Counted from the first letter of the stretch, positions 1 to 8,414 are shown. The stretch: 13,871 bases of DNA from an uncultured Bacteroidales bacterium (GCA_946540365.1 CAMNIH010000034.1:1-13871), one strand, 5' to 3'. Notes: generated by a model from the sequence alone, not told the origin. Made by a program: numbers and translations.

Positions 1-1231
1 CCGCTACTACAACGGCAAGCTGGCCACGTTGACCGGCTTCACCACCGTCGAGGACAAAGAGTTCGTCGAGGTGATCGACGACGATGGCGACACCATCCTG
101 GTCGGCCACGAGGTGTGGGAGAACCTGAAGTACAGCATCGACTCGAAGAGCGGCGCCATCGAGCAGGTCGTCGACGGCCGCTTCGGCCAGTACCCCCTGC
201 GGGCCGCCTGGGCGGTGACCATCCACAAGGCCCAGGGACTGACCTTCGACCGGGTGCGGATCAATGCCGCCGACGCCTTCGCCTTCGGCCAGGTCTATGT
301 GGCCCTCAGCCGCTGCCGCTCGCTCGAGGGGCTCACCCTGACGACGCCCCTGTCGGCCTCGGTGACCTTCGGCGACCGCGACGTGCAGCAGTTCTGCGAC
401 GCGCAGCCCACCTTCGAGCAGACCCGCGAGGCCGTCGCCGACGCCGAGCGGCAATACTACTATGACCAGCTGGCCGAGCTCTTTTCGGTCGAGGGGCTGC
501 TGAAGGACCTCGAGCGCGTGGTGTCCGTCTTCGCCAAGGTGCGGCTCACCTATCCCAAGCAGTACGACGCCCTGATCGGCGCCGGACAGCAGATGGCCGA
601 CCTGGCGGCGGTGAGCGAGCGCTTCCGCAACCAGCTGATGCGTCTGCCCTCGGAGTCGCATGCCGACCGCATCGCCAAGGGGACGGCCTTCTACCTGCAG
701 CAGCTGCTGGCCTTGCAGACGGGCCTCAAGGCGGTGCTCGACGTCGAGGTCGACAACCAGGAGACCTCGCGCCAGCTGCTGGCGGCCCGCGAGAGCCTCG
801 ACGAGCACCTCGGCATCAAGGTGGCCTGCCTGCAGGCCGTCGACAAGCAGGGCTACGGTGTGGCCGTGGTGCAGAAAGCGCGGACGGACTACCTGCTGGG
901 CGGCAGCAAGGGCGGCGCCGGCAAGGGCAAGCGGCGCGCCGCCGCGTCGAAGAGCCCCAAGGCGGCCCCCAAGGGGCGCAAGGAAGAGCCCAAGGACGAC
1001 CTGCTGCTCATGCTGCGCACCTGGCGCAACCGCAAGGCCGCCGACGAGAATGTGGCCCCCTACATGGTGCTGCAGCAGAAGGCCATGCTGACCATCGCCG
1101 AAGCCATGCCCACCGACTACGACACACTCGGAAGCCTCCAGTGGGTCGGCCCCAAGACGGTGGAGCGCTTCGGCAAAGAGATTCTCGACATTGTCGCCGA
1201 CTACCGCGAAGCCAACGGCATCGTCGGCTGA
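1..1231 (+). CDS. PIF1/UvrD-like DNA helicase with C-terminal HRDC domain (5' end outside window)
   Basis: The reading frame is open from the left edge (first full codon at base 2), so the N-terminal ATPase half with Walker A and B lies outside; the TTG at 29 is not the start. About 409 residues remain. Near visible residues 74-110 are helicase motif V (TIHKAQGLTF) and motif VI (VYVALSRCRSLEGL), typical of the UvrD_C_2 domain of PIF1/RecD-like superfamily 1 enzymes, which unwind DNA using ATP. A largely helical middle part is followed by a basic, Lys/Ala/Gly/Pro-rich linker (about 300-330). The last 75 residues resemble an HRDC nucleic-acid-binding domain (ending with LQWVGPKTVERFGKEIL). A PIF1-like helicase plus HRDC is a combination known in Bacteroidota. 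Its precise role, such as replication-fork or G-quadruplex maintenance, is inferred from family only. The next gene starts 88 nt downstream. Confidence 0.85.
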   Translation, partial: RYYNGKLATLTGFTTVEDKEFVEVIDDDGDTILVGHEVWENLKYSIDSKSGAIEQVVDGRFGQYPLRAAWAVTIHKAQGLTFDRVRINAADAFAFGQVYVALSRCRSLEGLTLTTPLSASVTFGDRDVQQFCDAQPTFEQTREAVADAERQYYYDQLAELFSVEGLLKDLERVVSVFAKVRLTYPKQYDALIGAGQQMADLAAVSERFRNQLMRLPSESHADRIAKGTAFYLQQLLALQTGLKAVLDVEVDNQETSRQLLAARESLDEHLGIKVACLQAVDKQGYGVAVVQKARTDYLLGGSKGGAGKGKRRAAASKSPKAAPKGRKEEPKDDLLLMLRTWRNRKAADENVAPYMVLQQKAMLTIAEAMPTDYDTLGSLQWVGPKTVERFGKEILDIVADYREANGIVG

Positions 1232-1270
1232 CGGAAGGCGGACTGATTTTTTTTACGATGATACAATAAA

Positions 1271-1287
1271 AACGCACTCGGTGCGTT
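1271..1287. other. Perfect 7-bp inverted repeat between helicase and GWxTD gene
   Basis: AACGCAC, loop TCG, GTGCGTT. On the plus strand it is not followed by a T tract, so it is a poor terminator for the helicase. On the minus strand it is followed by TTTATTGT, which looks terminator-like although no minus gene ends here. The word ATACAATA occurs on both sides (1261-1268 and 1299-1306). It may be an RNA processing hairpin or operator; function is unknown. Confidence 0.4.
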
Positions 1288-1319
1288 AGGATAGTCGTAT
1301 ACAATAACAGACCCTGACT

Positions 1320-2894
1320 ATGAAGAAAATACTGATCATACTTGCGATGGCCGTCGCCGCCACGGGAACGGCGGTGGCCCAGATGCAGGCCCTCTTCGGC
1401 TACTCGCGCTATTTCCTTGCGGACAAGGCACAGCCCTACCTGGAGACCTACCTCCAGTTCGACGCCTGGACGATGCACTTCACCCCCGCACCGCAGGGCG
1501 GCTACCGTGCCGAGGTGGAGGTGTCGCTCGTCCTGCGCCAGCAGGATTCGGTCTGCTTCGCCAAGCGCTACGACCTCAGCAGCCCCACGGTGCCCGACCT
1601 GGAGCACCTGGACTTCAGCTTCCTCGACGTGCAGCGCTTCTCGGTCTCGGACGGCATCTTCGACCTCGACATCACGCTGCGCGACAAGGGTAGCGACGCC
1701 GAGCCCGTCAGCCTCAGCCAGAAGATCTACATCTCCTTCGGCCGCCGCCAGCCGACGCTCAGCAGCCTGCAGCTGCTGGCCTCGATCAAGCCCACTGTGA
1801 AGGAGAACATCCTTTCGCGCGGAGGCTACGACCTGGAGCCCTACGTCAGCGACTTCATCCCCGAACAGGTGGACCGCCTCAGCTACTACTACGAGATCTA
1901 CGACATCGACAAGTACTTCTACCATGAGCTCTTCAGCAACGGCACCGACATGGAGCACCGCCGCAGCAGTGGCGCCGACGAGCGCGCCGAGCTGCTGACG
2001 GTGGCCTTCATCGAGGACCTGCAGACGGGGCGCCGCATCAGCGAGGAGCACATGAGCCGCAAGACGTCGGCCCCGATGATCCCGGTGGTGGGCAGCATCG
2101 ACATCAGCTGGTTGCCCTCGGGCAACTACAACCTGGTCTGCGAGGTGCGCGACCGCGACAACCGCACGCTGCTCTTCTCCAAGCTCCCCATCTTCCGCTC
2201 CAACCCCGAGGTCAAGGAACTGGCCGAGGTGAGCGACTTCGCCACCACTTTCGTGGGGCGCTACAGCGAAGAGGAGCTGAAACTCTACCTCGACGCGCTC
2301 TATCCCATCGCCTCCGAGGCGGAGAAGAGCGTCGCCGCCGGCCTCGTCAAGCAGAGCAGCCTGGAGGAGAAGCAGGCCTTCCTCTACCGCTTCTGGTCGG
2401 TGCGCAACGCCTTGGCCCCCGAGGCGGAATGGCTCAAGTACAAGGAGCGCATCGACTACGTGCAGGAACATTTCTCATATCCCAAGACACGCGGCATCAT
2501 GACCGACTTCGGCCGCGTCTACCTCCAGTACGGCCCGCCCGACTTCATCCGCGACGAGAAGAACTTCGCTGTCGTCGGCCGCTCGAGCGCCATCGGTGCC
2601 GACCCGCAGACCCTCAGCACCCTCGGCAACCGCGGCATGGACAGCGGCGAGGTCGGCGTCGGCCAGACCTTCTACCTGCCCTACCAGCTCTGGCGCTACA
2701 ACAAGCTGCCCGACGACGACCAGAACCGCGTCTTCCTCTTCTGGGACGAGCACCGCTCGGGGTACTACAAGCTGCTCAACAGCAACGCCCGCGGCGAGGT
2801 GCAGGAGGCCGACTGGGAGCGCCGCCTCAGCCGGCTGCTGATCCCCGAGGGCGAGGTCGGCGAGGTGGGACGCCAGTTCAACAGGGGATATTAA
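1320..2894 (+). CDS. GWxTD domain-containing secreted protein
   Basis: A 524-residue protein starting at ATG 1320. Residues 1-20 form a signal peptide (MKK, a hydrophobic stretch, then AVAQ), so it is exported. The N-terminal half (about 25-300) is beta-rich, with no catalytic motif that I recognise. The C-terminal third matches the GWxTD family of Bacteroidota: FWSVRN near 360, then TRGIMTDFGRVYLQYGPPD around 390-408, then a tail with the FLFWDEHRSGYYKL segment. In this copy the Trp of the name motif is Ile (GIMTD, residues 392-396). The biochemical function of the family is not established. The gene comes first in a rightward cluster with an acyltransferase and a glycosyltransferase, which suggests an envelope role (inference). 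No clear Shine-Dalgarno or TAnnTTTG promoter precedes it, so it could be read from the helicase promoter. Confidence 0.85.
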   Translation: MKKILIILAMAVAATGTAVAQMQALFGYSRYFLADKAQPYLETYLQFDAWTMHFTPAPQGGYRAEVEVSLVLRQQDSVCFAKRYDLSSPTVPDLEHLDFSFLDVQRFSVSDGIFDLDITLRDKGSDAEPVSLSQKIYISFGRRQPTLSSLQLLASIKPTVKENILSRGGYDLEPYVSDFIPEQVDRLSYYYEIYDIDKYFYHELFSNGTDMEHRRSSGADERAELLTVAFIEDLQTGRRISEEHMSRKTSAPMIPVVGSIDISWLPSGNYNLVCEVRDRDNRTLLFSKLPIFRSNPEVKELAEVSDFATTFVGRYSEEELKLYLDALYPIASEAEKSVAAGLVKQSSLEEKQAFLYRFWSVRNALAPEAEWLKYKERIDYVQEHFSYPKTRGIMTDFGRVYLQYGPPDFIRDEKNFAVVGRSSAIGADPQTLSTLGNRGMDSGEVGVGQTFYLPYQLWRYNKLPDDDQNRVFLFWDEHRSGYYKLLNSNARGEVQEADWERRLSRLLIPEGEVGEVGRQFNRGY

Positions 2895-2903
2895 AGTCTG
2901 TAG

Positions 2904-2923
2904 AGACGCGGCGTGCCGCGTCT
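2904..2923. repeat. REP-like palindrome between GWxTD gene and acyltransferase gene
   Basis: A perfect 9-bp inverted repeat (AGACGCGGC, GT, GCCGCGTCT) lies 9 nt after the GWxTD stop and 18 nt before the acyltransferase start. GTAG just before the left arm is not matched on the right, which reads GCAA. From memory, sequences of the type GTAGAGACGCGGC/GCCGCGTCTCTAC recur between genes in Bacteroidales, so I regard this as a truncated member of an interspersed repeat family. No T tract follows, so it is not a terminator. Confidence 0.6.
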
Positions 2924-2941
2924 GCAATAAAGATTTAAGAA

Positions 2942-3778
2942 GTGTATTTGCTGTCGGACATACTCTACTTCATCGTCTACTACCTCGTCGGCTACCGTCG
3001 GCGTGTGGTGCGCGACAACCTGAGCCTCTGCTTCCCCGAGGCCGACCGGCGCTGGCTGCGTCGCGTCGAACGCCGCTACTACCGCCACCTCAGCGACCTG
3101 CTGGTCGAGGGGGCCTACAACGTCTTCTTTGCCACGCCGCCGTACCTCAAGAGCCACTACCGCTTGGTCAACCGGCAGGTGGTGGACCGCTACTACGAGC
3201 AGGGGAGGAGCGTCATCCTGGCGTCGGCTCACTACGGCAACTGGGAGTACATGGTCTCCTCGCTCGGCATGCAGTTCCTCCACCACGGCATCGGGGTGGG
3301 GAAGCCCCTGCAGGACAAGCTGACGGCCGACTACATCACCCGCCGCCGCACGCGCTACGGCACCCAGGTGGTCGACCAGACCGACGTGCGGGAGCATGTC
3401 GCCTTCTTCGACGCCCACCGCGTCCCCTGCGTCCTGATGATGCTGGGCGACCAGAGCCCCTCCAACCCCCGCAAGAGCTATTGGACCACCTTCCTGGGGC
3501 GTGACACGGCGTTCCTCTACGGCACCGAATACTTCGCGCGCAAGTATAACTATCCCGTCATCTACTATAGCGTCGAGCGTGTGCGCCGCGGCTACTATGA
3601 GGTCACCTTCACCCCCCTCTGCGAGCATCCGCAGGAGGTGCCGCAATACTCTATCGTCGAGGATTATGTCCGTCGGCTGGAGCAGCAGATCCTCGCCCGT
3701 CCCGAGCACTGGCTCTGGAGCCACCGCCGCTGGAAACACACACGTCCTGACCACCCTTCACAAAACAGCAACCTATGA
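2942..3778 (+). CDS. LpxL/HtrB-like lysophospholipid acyltransferase, N-terminus probably shortened
   Basis: A 278-residue member of the LpxL/LABLAT lysophospholipid acyltransferase family, which adds a secondary acyl chain to lipid A or a related lipid at the inner membrane. The catalytic HX4E motif is present (AHYGNWE, His97 to Glu102), as are the family landmarks LGDQSP (168-173) and PEHWLWSHRRWK (254-265). Residues 3-18 form a hydrophobic membrane segment. The start is GTG at 2942; an in-frame TAA lies at 2936-2938, so no longer N-terminus is possible in this frame. From memory, Bacteroidales relatives usually carry about 15-25 further residues before the LLSD motif found here at residues 3-6, so this copy seems clipped next to the upstream palindrome. 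The stop overlaps the next gene's ATG by 4 nt (ATGA), implying translational coupling. The exact acceptor lipid is not known. Confidence 0.85.
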   Translation: MYLLSDILYFIVYYLVGYRRRVVRDNLSLCFPEADRRWLRRVERRYYRHLSDLLVEGAYNVFFATPPYLKSHYRLVNRQVVDRYYEQGRSVILASAHYGNWEYMVSSLGMQFLHHGIGVGKPLQDKLTADYITRRRTRYGTQVVDQTDVREHVAFFDAHRVPCVLMMLGDQSPSNPRKSYWTTFLGRDTAFLYGTEYFARKYNYPVIYYSVERVRRGYYEVTFTPLCEHPQEVPQYSIVEDYVRRLEQQILARPEHWLWSHRRWKHTRPDHPSQNSNL

Positions 3779-4791
3779 AAAAGACAGCCATCGTCATACT
3801 CAATTGGAACGGACGTCCGATGCTGGAGCGTTTTCTGCCGTCGGTAGTGGCCTGCAGCGGCGACGCCGAGGTCGTTGTGGCCGACAACGGCTCCACCGAC
3901 GACTCCGTGGACTTCCTCAGCCGGCAGTATCCTCAGCTGCGCCTCATACGGTTCGACCGCAACTACGGCTTCGCCGAAGGCTACAACCGGGCCCTGGCTC
4001 AGGTGGAGGCCGACTACTACGTGCTCCTCAACAGCGACGTGGAGTGTACGCCGGGCTGGATCGGGCCGGTGGTGGAGATGATGGAGCGCGAGCCCGGCGT
4101 GGCCGTGGCCCAGCCCAAGCTGCTGATGTACGACCAGAAGGACACCTTCGAGTATGCCGGTGGCGCCGGTGGCTTTATCGACAAGTACGGCTACCCCTTC
4201 TGCCGTGGGCGCCTGTTTTCGACCCTGGAGAAAGACCACGGCCAGTACGACGACGAGTGCGACATCTTCTGGGCCACCGGGGCCTGCATGTTCGTCCGCG
4301 CCTCGGTGTGGCGCGAGCTGGGCGGCCTGGACGGCGACTTCTTCGCCCACATGGAGGAGATCGACTTCTGCTGGCGCACCCATCTGGCGGGCTACCGCGT
4401 CCGCTACTGCCCGCAGTCGACGGTCTACCATGTCGGTGGCGGCACGCTGCCCAAGTCGTCGCCCTTCAAGACCGAGCTCAACTTCCGCAACAACCTCTCG
4501 ATGCTCTATAAGAACCTGCCCGCCGCGCGGCGCGGGTGGGTGCTCGCCATGCGCGTGTGGCTCGACTGTGTAGCGGCCCTGAAGTTCCTCCTCGAGGGGC
4601 ACCGCGGCGAGTACCAGGCCGTGCGCAAGGCCCACAGCCAGTACCGCCAGTTGAAGCCCGCCCTCCGCGCCAAGCGCGCCCGCAACGGCAACCACCCCGT
4701 CAGCGGCGTCTACCAAGGCCTGCTGCTCCTCGAGTACTACCTCCTCGGCCGCAAGACCTTCACCGCCCTCAAGCGCATAGGTGATTTATAG
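3775..4791 (+). CDS. Family 2 glycosyltransferase (rhamnosyltransferase-like)
   Basis: A 338-residue GT-A-fold glycosyltransferase. It shows the nucleotide-sugar binding motif DNGSTD (37-42), NYGFAEGYN (63-71), the metal/nucleotide motif SDVE (87-90), ATGACMF (167-173), and the acceptor-side motif MEEIDFCWR (193-201), followed by YHVGGGT (218-224). This pattern is typical of WbbL-like GT2 enzymes that transfer rhamnose or a similar sugar to a lipid-linked glycan on the cytoplasmic face of the membrane. The sugar and acceptor cannot be read from the sequence. There is no transmembrane segment. The start at 3775 (MKKTAIVILNWNG) matches the usual family N-terminus, and the ATGA overlap with the acyltransferase gene points to one transcript for lipid and glycan modification of the envelope. 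The operon ends at the hairpin 33 nt beyond the stop. Confidence 0.9.
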   Translation: MKKTAIVILNWNGRPMLERFLPSVVACSGDAEVVVADNGSTDDSVDFLSRQYPQLRLIRFDRNYGFAEGYNRALAQVEADYYVLLNSDVECTPGWIGPVVEMMEREPGVAVAQPKLLMYDQKDTFEYAGGAGGFIDKYGYPFCRGRLFSTLEKDHGQYDDECDIFWATGACMFVRASVWRELGGLDGDFFAHMEEIDFCWRTHLAGYRVRYCPQSTVYHVGGGTLPKSSPFKTELNFRNNLSMLYKNLPAARRGWVLAMRVWLDCVAALKFLLEGHRGEYQAVRKAHSQYRQLKPALRAKRARNGNHPVSGVYQGLLLLEYYLLGRKTFTALKRIGDL

Positions 4792-4823
4792 CCACGTGTG
4801 ACGATTGCCTGCACGTACAACAA

Positions 4824-4864
4824 ACAGAGCCCCTGGGAAACAATATGATTCTCAGGGGCTCTGT
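4824..4864. terminator. Bidirectional terminator between convergent genes
   Basis: A 16-bp stem (positions 4824-4839 with 4849-4864, one G-U pair) contains the perfect core ACAGAGCCCCTG / CAGGGGCTCTGT and a 9-nt loop. It lies between the convergent stops at 4791 (plus) and 4884 (minus). The minus-strand exit reads TTGTTGT and the plus-strand exit CCTGTTGATTC, so the U tract is better for the leftward transcript. Confidence 0.8.
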
Positions 4865-4883
4865 CCTGTTGATTCACTTTCCT

Positions 4884-7800
4884 TTACCTTATTACCACCA
4901 CCCTGCGAGCGGGGTAATTGCCGATCTTTATCAGGTAGGTGCCGCTGGCGGGAGCGTTGAAGCGCAGCGGCGCAAACTCGTCGCGTTTGGTGGCGAGCAC
5001 TCGTCCGTTCACATCGTAGAACGTTACAATGTTGCCGTTGGCCCCCTCGACCACTATCTGTCCGTTGCTTGCATACACCTTGGCGGTCATGGCATCCACG
5101 TCACCAATGCCTTCGCTGGTGATATAGACGGTATCGTGGACGATGATGGTATCGTGCAGCCAGACGGTGTCAATCTGCGTCAGCCACAGCGTATCTGTCA
5201 CCATCACCGTGTCGTAGACGTAATTGTCAACGGTGTCATACACTGTGTTGGTAACAGTATCGTACTGCGTCACCGTCAGGGTATCCGTCACGGTAATGTA
5301 GGTGGTATCGTGTACAGGGACATCGATGTAAGTGGTATCATGTACCGGTACATCAATATAGGTGGTATCGTGTACCGGTACATCGATGTAGGTGGTATCG
5401 TGTACAGGGACATTGATGTAGATGGTATCGTGTACTGGGACATCGATGTAAGTGGTATCATGTACAGGTACATCGATATAAGTGGTGTCGTACACCACCA
5501 CCGTATCTTGCCACGGCTCGCCGTCGGCAATGAACACAGCAGTCAGGTCCTTGTCCTCCAGCACTGCGAAAGTGTAGGGGTTGTAGGTTGAGCCATCACT
5601 CCAATGGGCGAACTGGTAGCCACTGTAGGGGGTGGCAGAAACGGTAATCGGTTGCCCATACTCACGGCTTCCCGAACCTTCGACCGTGCCGTGTGCAATA
5701 TCGTCCACTTGTACGCTTATATTATGGACATCGATAGAGAAGGAGGCGATGTAGGTGCGATTATTGTCGAATACAAAACTACGTGGATTTTCGGTGTAAT
5801 GGTGGTTCCAGCTATCCCAACTATCAAAATGATAATGCGGCTTTGCTGTGGCATAAATATGCATGGTAGTATCAAGATATTCCCCCGTAACGCTTATTGT
5901 ATTCACTATACCCATATTCGTATCGGCACTTTGGAATGTGAGCGTATAAGTATTTTTGTCGTAATAGGCGGTAAAGCTTGTATCTTGTGTAAGTATAAAG
6001 GTGCGCGGGTTGTTGGTATCGCCATCCTGCCAATGGGTGAAGTGGTAGCCATGATTAGGTTTGGCGGTCAGCGTGATTTGTTTGAGGTACTCTCGCGACA
6101 CATTCACTACATTGAAGTCACCATCTCCCCACACTTGCGAGCTGATATTAATTACACCGTGTACGGTTGTGTCTGATGTGGCAAAGATATGATATTGATT
6201 TTTGTCAAAAAAGGCGGTCTTCGTGATATTAGTATCAGCAATAATATGTAGGGGATTGTCTGTGTTGTTGTCATCCCATCTAACAAAGTGGTAACCATAG
6301 TTGGCTGTAGCCATCAAAGTAACTGTGTCAAGATAATCCACAGTTGCACTACCTGAGACAATCCCTTTTATGCTGTCGTTCGATATGCCCGTCACCGAAT
6401 ATTGGTTTTTGGCAAACAGGGCTGTAAAGGTGGTATCCTGAGTCAGCGTAATTGTGCCTGGATTGTTGGTGTTGCCGTCGTTCCATTGTACAAAATGGTA
6501 GCCATAGCTAGCATTGGCACTAATTATGCGTTCCGACAGGTAGTCGTAAACACCATTACCATTGCATGAACCATGAATTGATGTATCTAGCCGCACATTA
6601 AGATTGAATTGATTGTATGAAAAATATGCAGTAACATTAATATCTTGTGTGATATTAGTTATTTTTCTGGTACAATCAGTTGAATCATTATCCCACTTTT
6701 CAAAATAATATCCATAATTAGGTATTGCCGTGAGGGTGATAGTGTCAACATAGGGGTAGACGAGAACATCATTCCCACCTAAAACATAACCACGTATGGT
6801 ATCATTAATATTTATTGTTAAATAAATAGTATCTCGATGAAGGCGATGTTGATTATTCCACATTAATCCAGTATTGTTATATGCTCCAATAGAGTTATGT
6901 GGAACAACAATATCAATAGGGGTTGTTCCAAAGGATTCATTTTGCATCGTTGGAGGTATAGTTGGTTTCATCCAAACAGTTATTTGTTCGTTGCAGTCGG
7001 CAAACGCATAATTTCCTATGGTATTTACCGCATTCGATACAATGACATTTATTAGACTCTGACATCCTGAAAACGCTTGGCTTCCAATGCTCGTCACCGA
7101 ATTTGGAATTAATATACTAGTCAGGTTACTACATCCTCCAAAAGCTGCTTCGTTTATACTGGTCACCGAAATAGGGATGGTAACAGAGATTAGACTGCTT
7201 AATCCAACGAATGAATATCTTTTTATTTCAGTTATATCTTGTGGTATTACTAGATTGGTCAACAATGTATCATCAATGAACAAGTTATGTGAAAAATAAT
7301 TAGGGTTCGAGTAGATGTTTGAAAAGTTAATATTACACCATTCTGTAATAGTACCAGTGAAATATGTACTGATTAAACTGTCGCAGTTCTGGAATGCAGA
7401 GTGACCAATACTGGTTACCGAGTTGGGGATGTAGACCGATGAAAGATTGCTACATCCACCAAATGCGCTTGAGCCTATACTTGTTACCGAGTTAGGAATG
7501 GAGACAGATGAAAGATTGGTGCATCCACTAAATACACTTGAGCCTATACTTGTTATCGAGTTAGGAATTGAGACAGATGAAAGATTGGTGCATCCGCTAA
7601 ATGCACTTGAGCCTATACTTGTTACCGAGTTAGGAATGGAAACAGATGAAAGATTGGTACATCCACTAAATGCACTTGAGCCTATACTTGTTACCGAGTT
7701 GGGAATAATTACCGAGGTTAAATTAGTACAATTCTTGAATGCTTCATCAGCTATAATAAGTGTTGTATTTAAAATATTCGCCATTTCAGTGGTATCCTCA

Positions 7801-8414
7801 CACCTAACCACTATTGACAACGTTGAATCAAAGTAATGTATTCCGCTGACAATAATATCACAGTTTTCAAAAATACTTGCACCCCAAGGACAACCGGTAG
7901 AGATGCCACAATAGAAAACCGTATCCAATCCAGAGAAGGCTGAAGAGCCAATGCTGGTCACCGAGCTAGGAATGGTGATGGAGATTAAGCCGCTGCAACC
8001 GGAAAAGGCATAGCTACCGATACTGGTCACCGAGTTGGGAATGGTGATGGAGGTCAAACCGATGCAACCGGAGAAGGAATAGCTACCGATACTGGTCACC
8101 GAGTTGGGGATGATAACAGAGGTGAGGCCACTGCAACTAGCAAATGCTCCGTTATTATTATATATTCCATAAATAGCTGTAACAGAATACGTCACCCCAT
8201 TATAAACAACGGATTCTGGAATGACCAAATCGCCAGTAACGTAATTGTTATAGTGAAAAGGACTCACAATTTCAGGTCTTACTACCTCCGCATGCCCATT
8301 AACAATATTGTAGTACAATGTTTGTCCACTTGGTGCTTTTGATGAGAAATCGTAGGCGGATGCATTAAACAGAGTGGCGGCCAATAGTGCCGTAAGTAAT
8401 AATATTCGTTTCAT
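4884..8414 (-). CDS. BspA-like leucine-rich-repeat surface protein with InlB-like repeats and T9SS-type C-terminal tail
   Basis: A 1176-residue modular exported protein. Residues 1-20 are a signal peptide (MKRILLLTALLAATLFNASA). About 60-165, 215-345 and 395-480 carry 23-residue LRR_5/BspA repeats (IPNSVTSIGSSAFSGCTNLSSV type). A segment ending in VPHNSIGAY closes the LRR part. About 540-955 hold six divergent InlB B-type repeats with the pattern GYHFxxWxDGxTxNP. Residues 975-1040 contain seven DTTYI words spaced ten residues apart, followed by looser D-T-V/L repeats. The last 69 residues (Gly-rich, YDVNGRVLA, then SGTYLIKI and RRVVVIR) resemble the T9SS type A sorting domain that routes proteins across the outer membrane for anchoring. 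BspA-type proteins often bind host or matrix proteins, but the ligand here is unknown. DNA from about 5700 to 8414 is AT-rich compared with its own 3' end and the flanking genes, suggesting transferred or mosaic origin. Confidence 0.9.
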   Translation of the reverse strand: MKRILLLTALLAATLFNASAYDFSSKAPSGQTLYYNIVNGHAEVVRPEIVSPFHYNNYVTGDLVIPESVVYNGVTYSVTAIYGIYNNNGAFASCSGLTSVIIPNSVTSIGSYSFSGCIGLTSITIPNSVTSIGSYAFSGCSGLISITIPSSVTSIGSSAFSGLDTVFYCGISTGCPWGASIFENCDIIVSGIHYFDSTLSIVVRCEDTTEMANILNTTLIIADEAFKNCTNLTSVIIPNSVTSIGSSAFSGCTNLSSVSIPNSVTSIGSSAFSGCTNLSSVSIPNSITSIGSSVFSGCTNLSSVSIPNSVTSIGSSAFGGCSNLSSVYIPNSVTSIGHSAFQNCDSLISTYFTGTITEWCNINFSNIYSNPNYFSHNLFIDDTLLTNLVIPQDITEIKRYSFVGLSSLISVTIPISVTSINEAAFGGCSNLTSILIPNSVTSIGSQAFSGCQSLINVIVSNAVNTIGNYAFADCNEQITVWMKPTIPPTMQNESFGTTPIDIVVPHNSIGAYNNTGLMWNNQHRLHRDTIYLTININDTIRGYVLGGNDVLVYPYVDTITLTAIPNYGYYFEKWDNDSTDCTRKITNITQDINVTAYFSYNQFNLNVRLDTSIHGSCNGNGVYDYLSERIISANASYGYHFVQWNDGNTNNPGTITLTQDTTFTALFAKNQYSVTGISNDSIKGIVSGSATVDYLDTVTLMATANYGYHFVRWDDNNTDNPLHIIADTNITKTAFFDKNQYHIFATSDTTVHGVINISSQVWGDGDFNVVNVSREYLKQITLTAKPNHGYHFTHWQDGDTNNPRTFILTQDTSFTAYYDKNTYTLTFQSADTNMGIVNTISVTGEYLDTTMHIYATAKPHYHFDSWDSWNHHYTENPRSFVFDNNRTYIASFSIDVHNISVQVDDIAHGTVEGSGSREYGQPITVSATPYSGYQFAHWSDGSTYNPYTFAVLEDKDLTAVFIADGEPWQDTVVVYDTTYIDVPVHDTTYIDVPVHDTIYINVPVHDTTYIDVPVHDTTYIDVPVHDTTYIDVPVHDTTYITVTDTLTVTQYDTVTNTVYDTVDNYVYDTVMVTDTLWLTQIDTVWLHDTIIVHDTVYITSEGIGDVDAMTAKVYASNGQIVVEGANGNIVTFYDVNGRVLATKRDEFAPLRFNAPASGTYLIKIGNYPARRVVVIR
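5291..5490 (-). repeat. 30-bp tandem repeat encoding (DTTYIDVPVH)n linker
   Basis: The core (G/A)GTGGTATCG recurs at 5301, 5331, 5361, 5391, 5421, 5451 and 5481, an exact 30-bp period of seven copies with scattered substitutions. It encodes DTTYIDVPVH with Ile/Asn variants. The repeat is probably a stalk between the ligand-binding part and the sorting domain, and its copy number could change by recombination. Confidence 0.9.
7417..7761 (-). repeat. 69-bp tandem repeats encoding LRR_5 units (main block)
   Basis: The word (A)CCGAGTT(A/G)GGAAT begins units at 7417, 7486, 7555, 7624 and 7693, an exact 69-bp (23-codon) period. Units starting at 7486 and 7555 differ at only four bases, so this block is more uniform than the protein function alone would require. 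This suggests recent duplication or gene conversion. Confidence 0.85.
7962..8130 (-). repeat. 69-bp tandem repeats encoding LRR_5 units (N-terminal block)
   Basis: Two to three further units with the same 69-bp period begin near 7962, 8031 and 8100. They resemble each other (shared GCAACCGGA(A/G)AAGG and AGCTACCGATACTGGTC) more than they resemble the main block, so each block has been homogenised separately. Confidence 0.8.

Noticed and set aside
1008..2471. Long minus-strand open frame of 487 codons opposite the GWxTD gene
   Set aside because: It is an antisense shadow in GC-rich DNA: Val/Ala/Glu/Arg-biased composition, no domain, while the plus frame has a signal peptide and a known domain.
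2492..2507. Loss of the Trp in the GWxTD motif as a sign of a dead protein
   Set aside because: The rest of the motif and the gene are intact. From memory, Bacteroidales members often vary at this position, so it is not evidence of decay.
2891..4716. Long minus-strand frames opposite the acyltransferase and glycosyltransferase genes
   Set aside because: Both lack motifs and have the repetitive Val/Ala/Gly/Arg composition of antisense frames; the plus frames carry full catalytic motifs.
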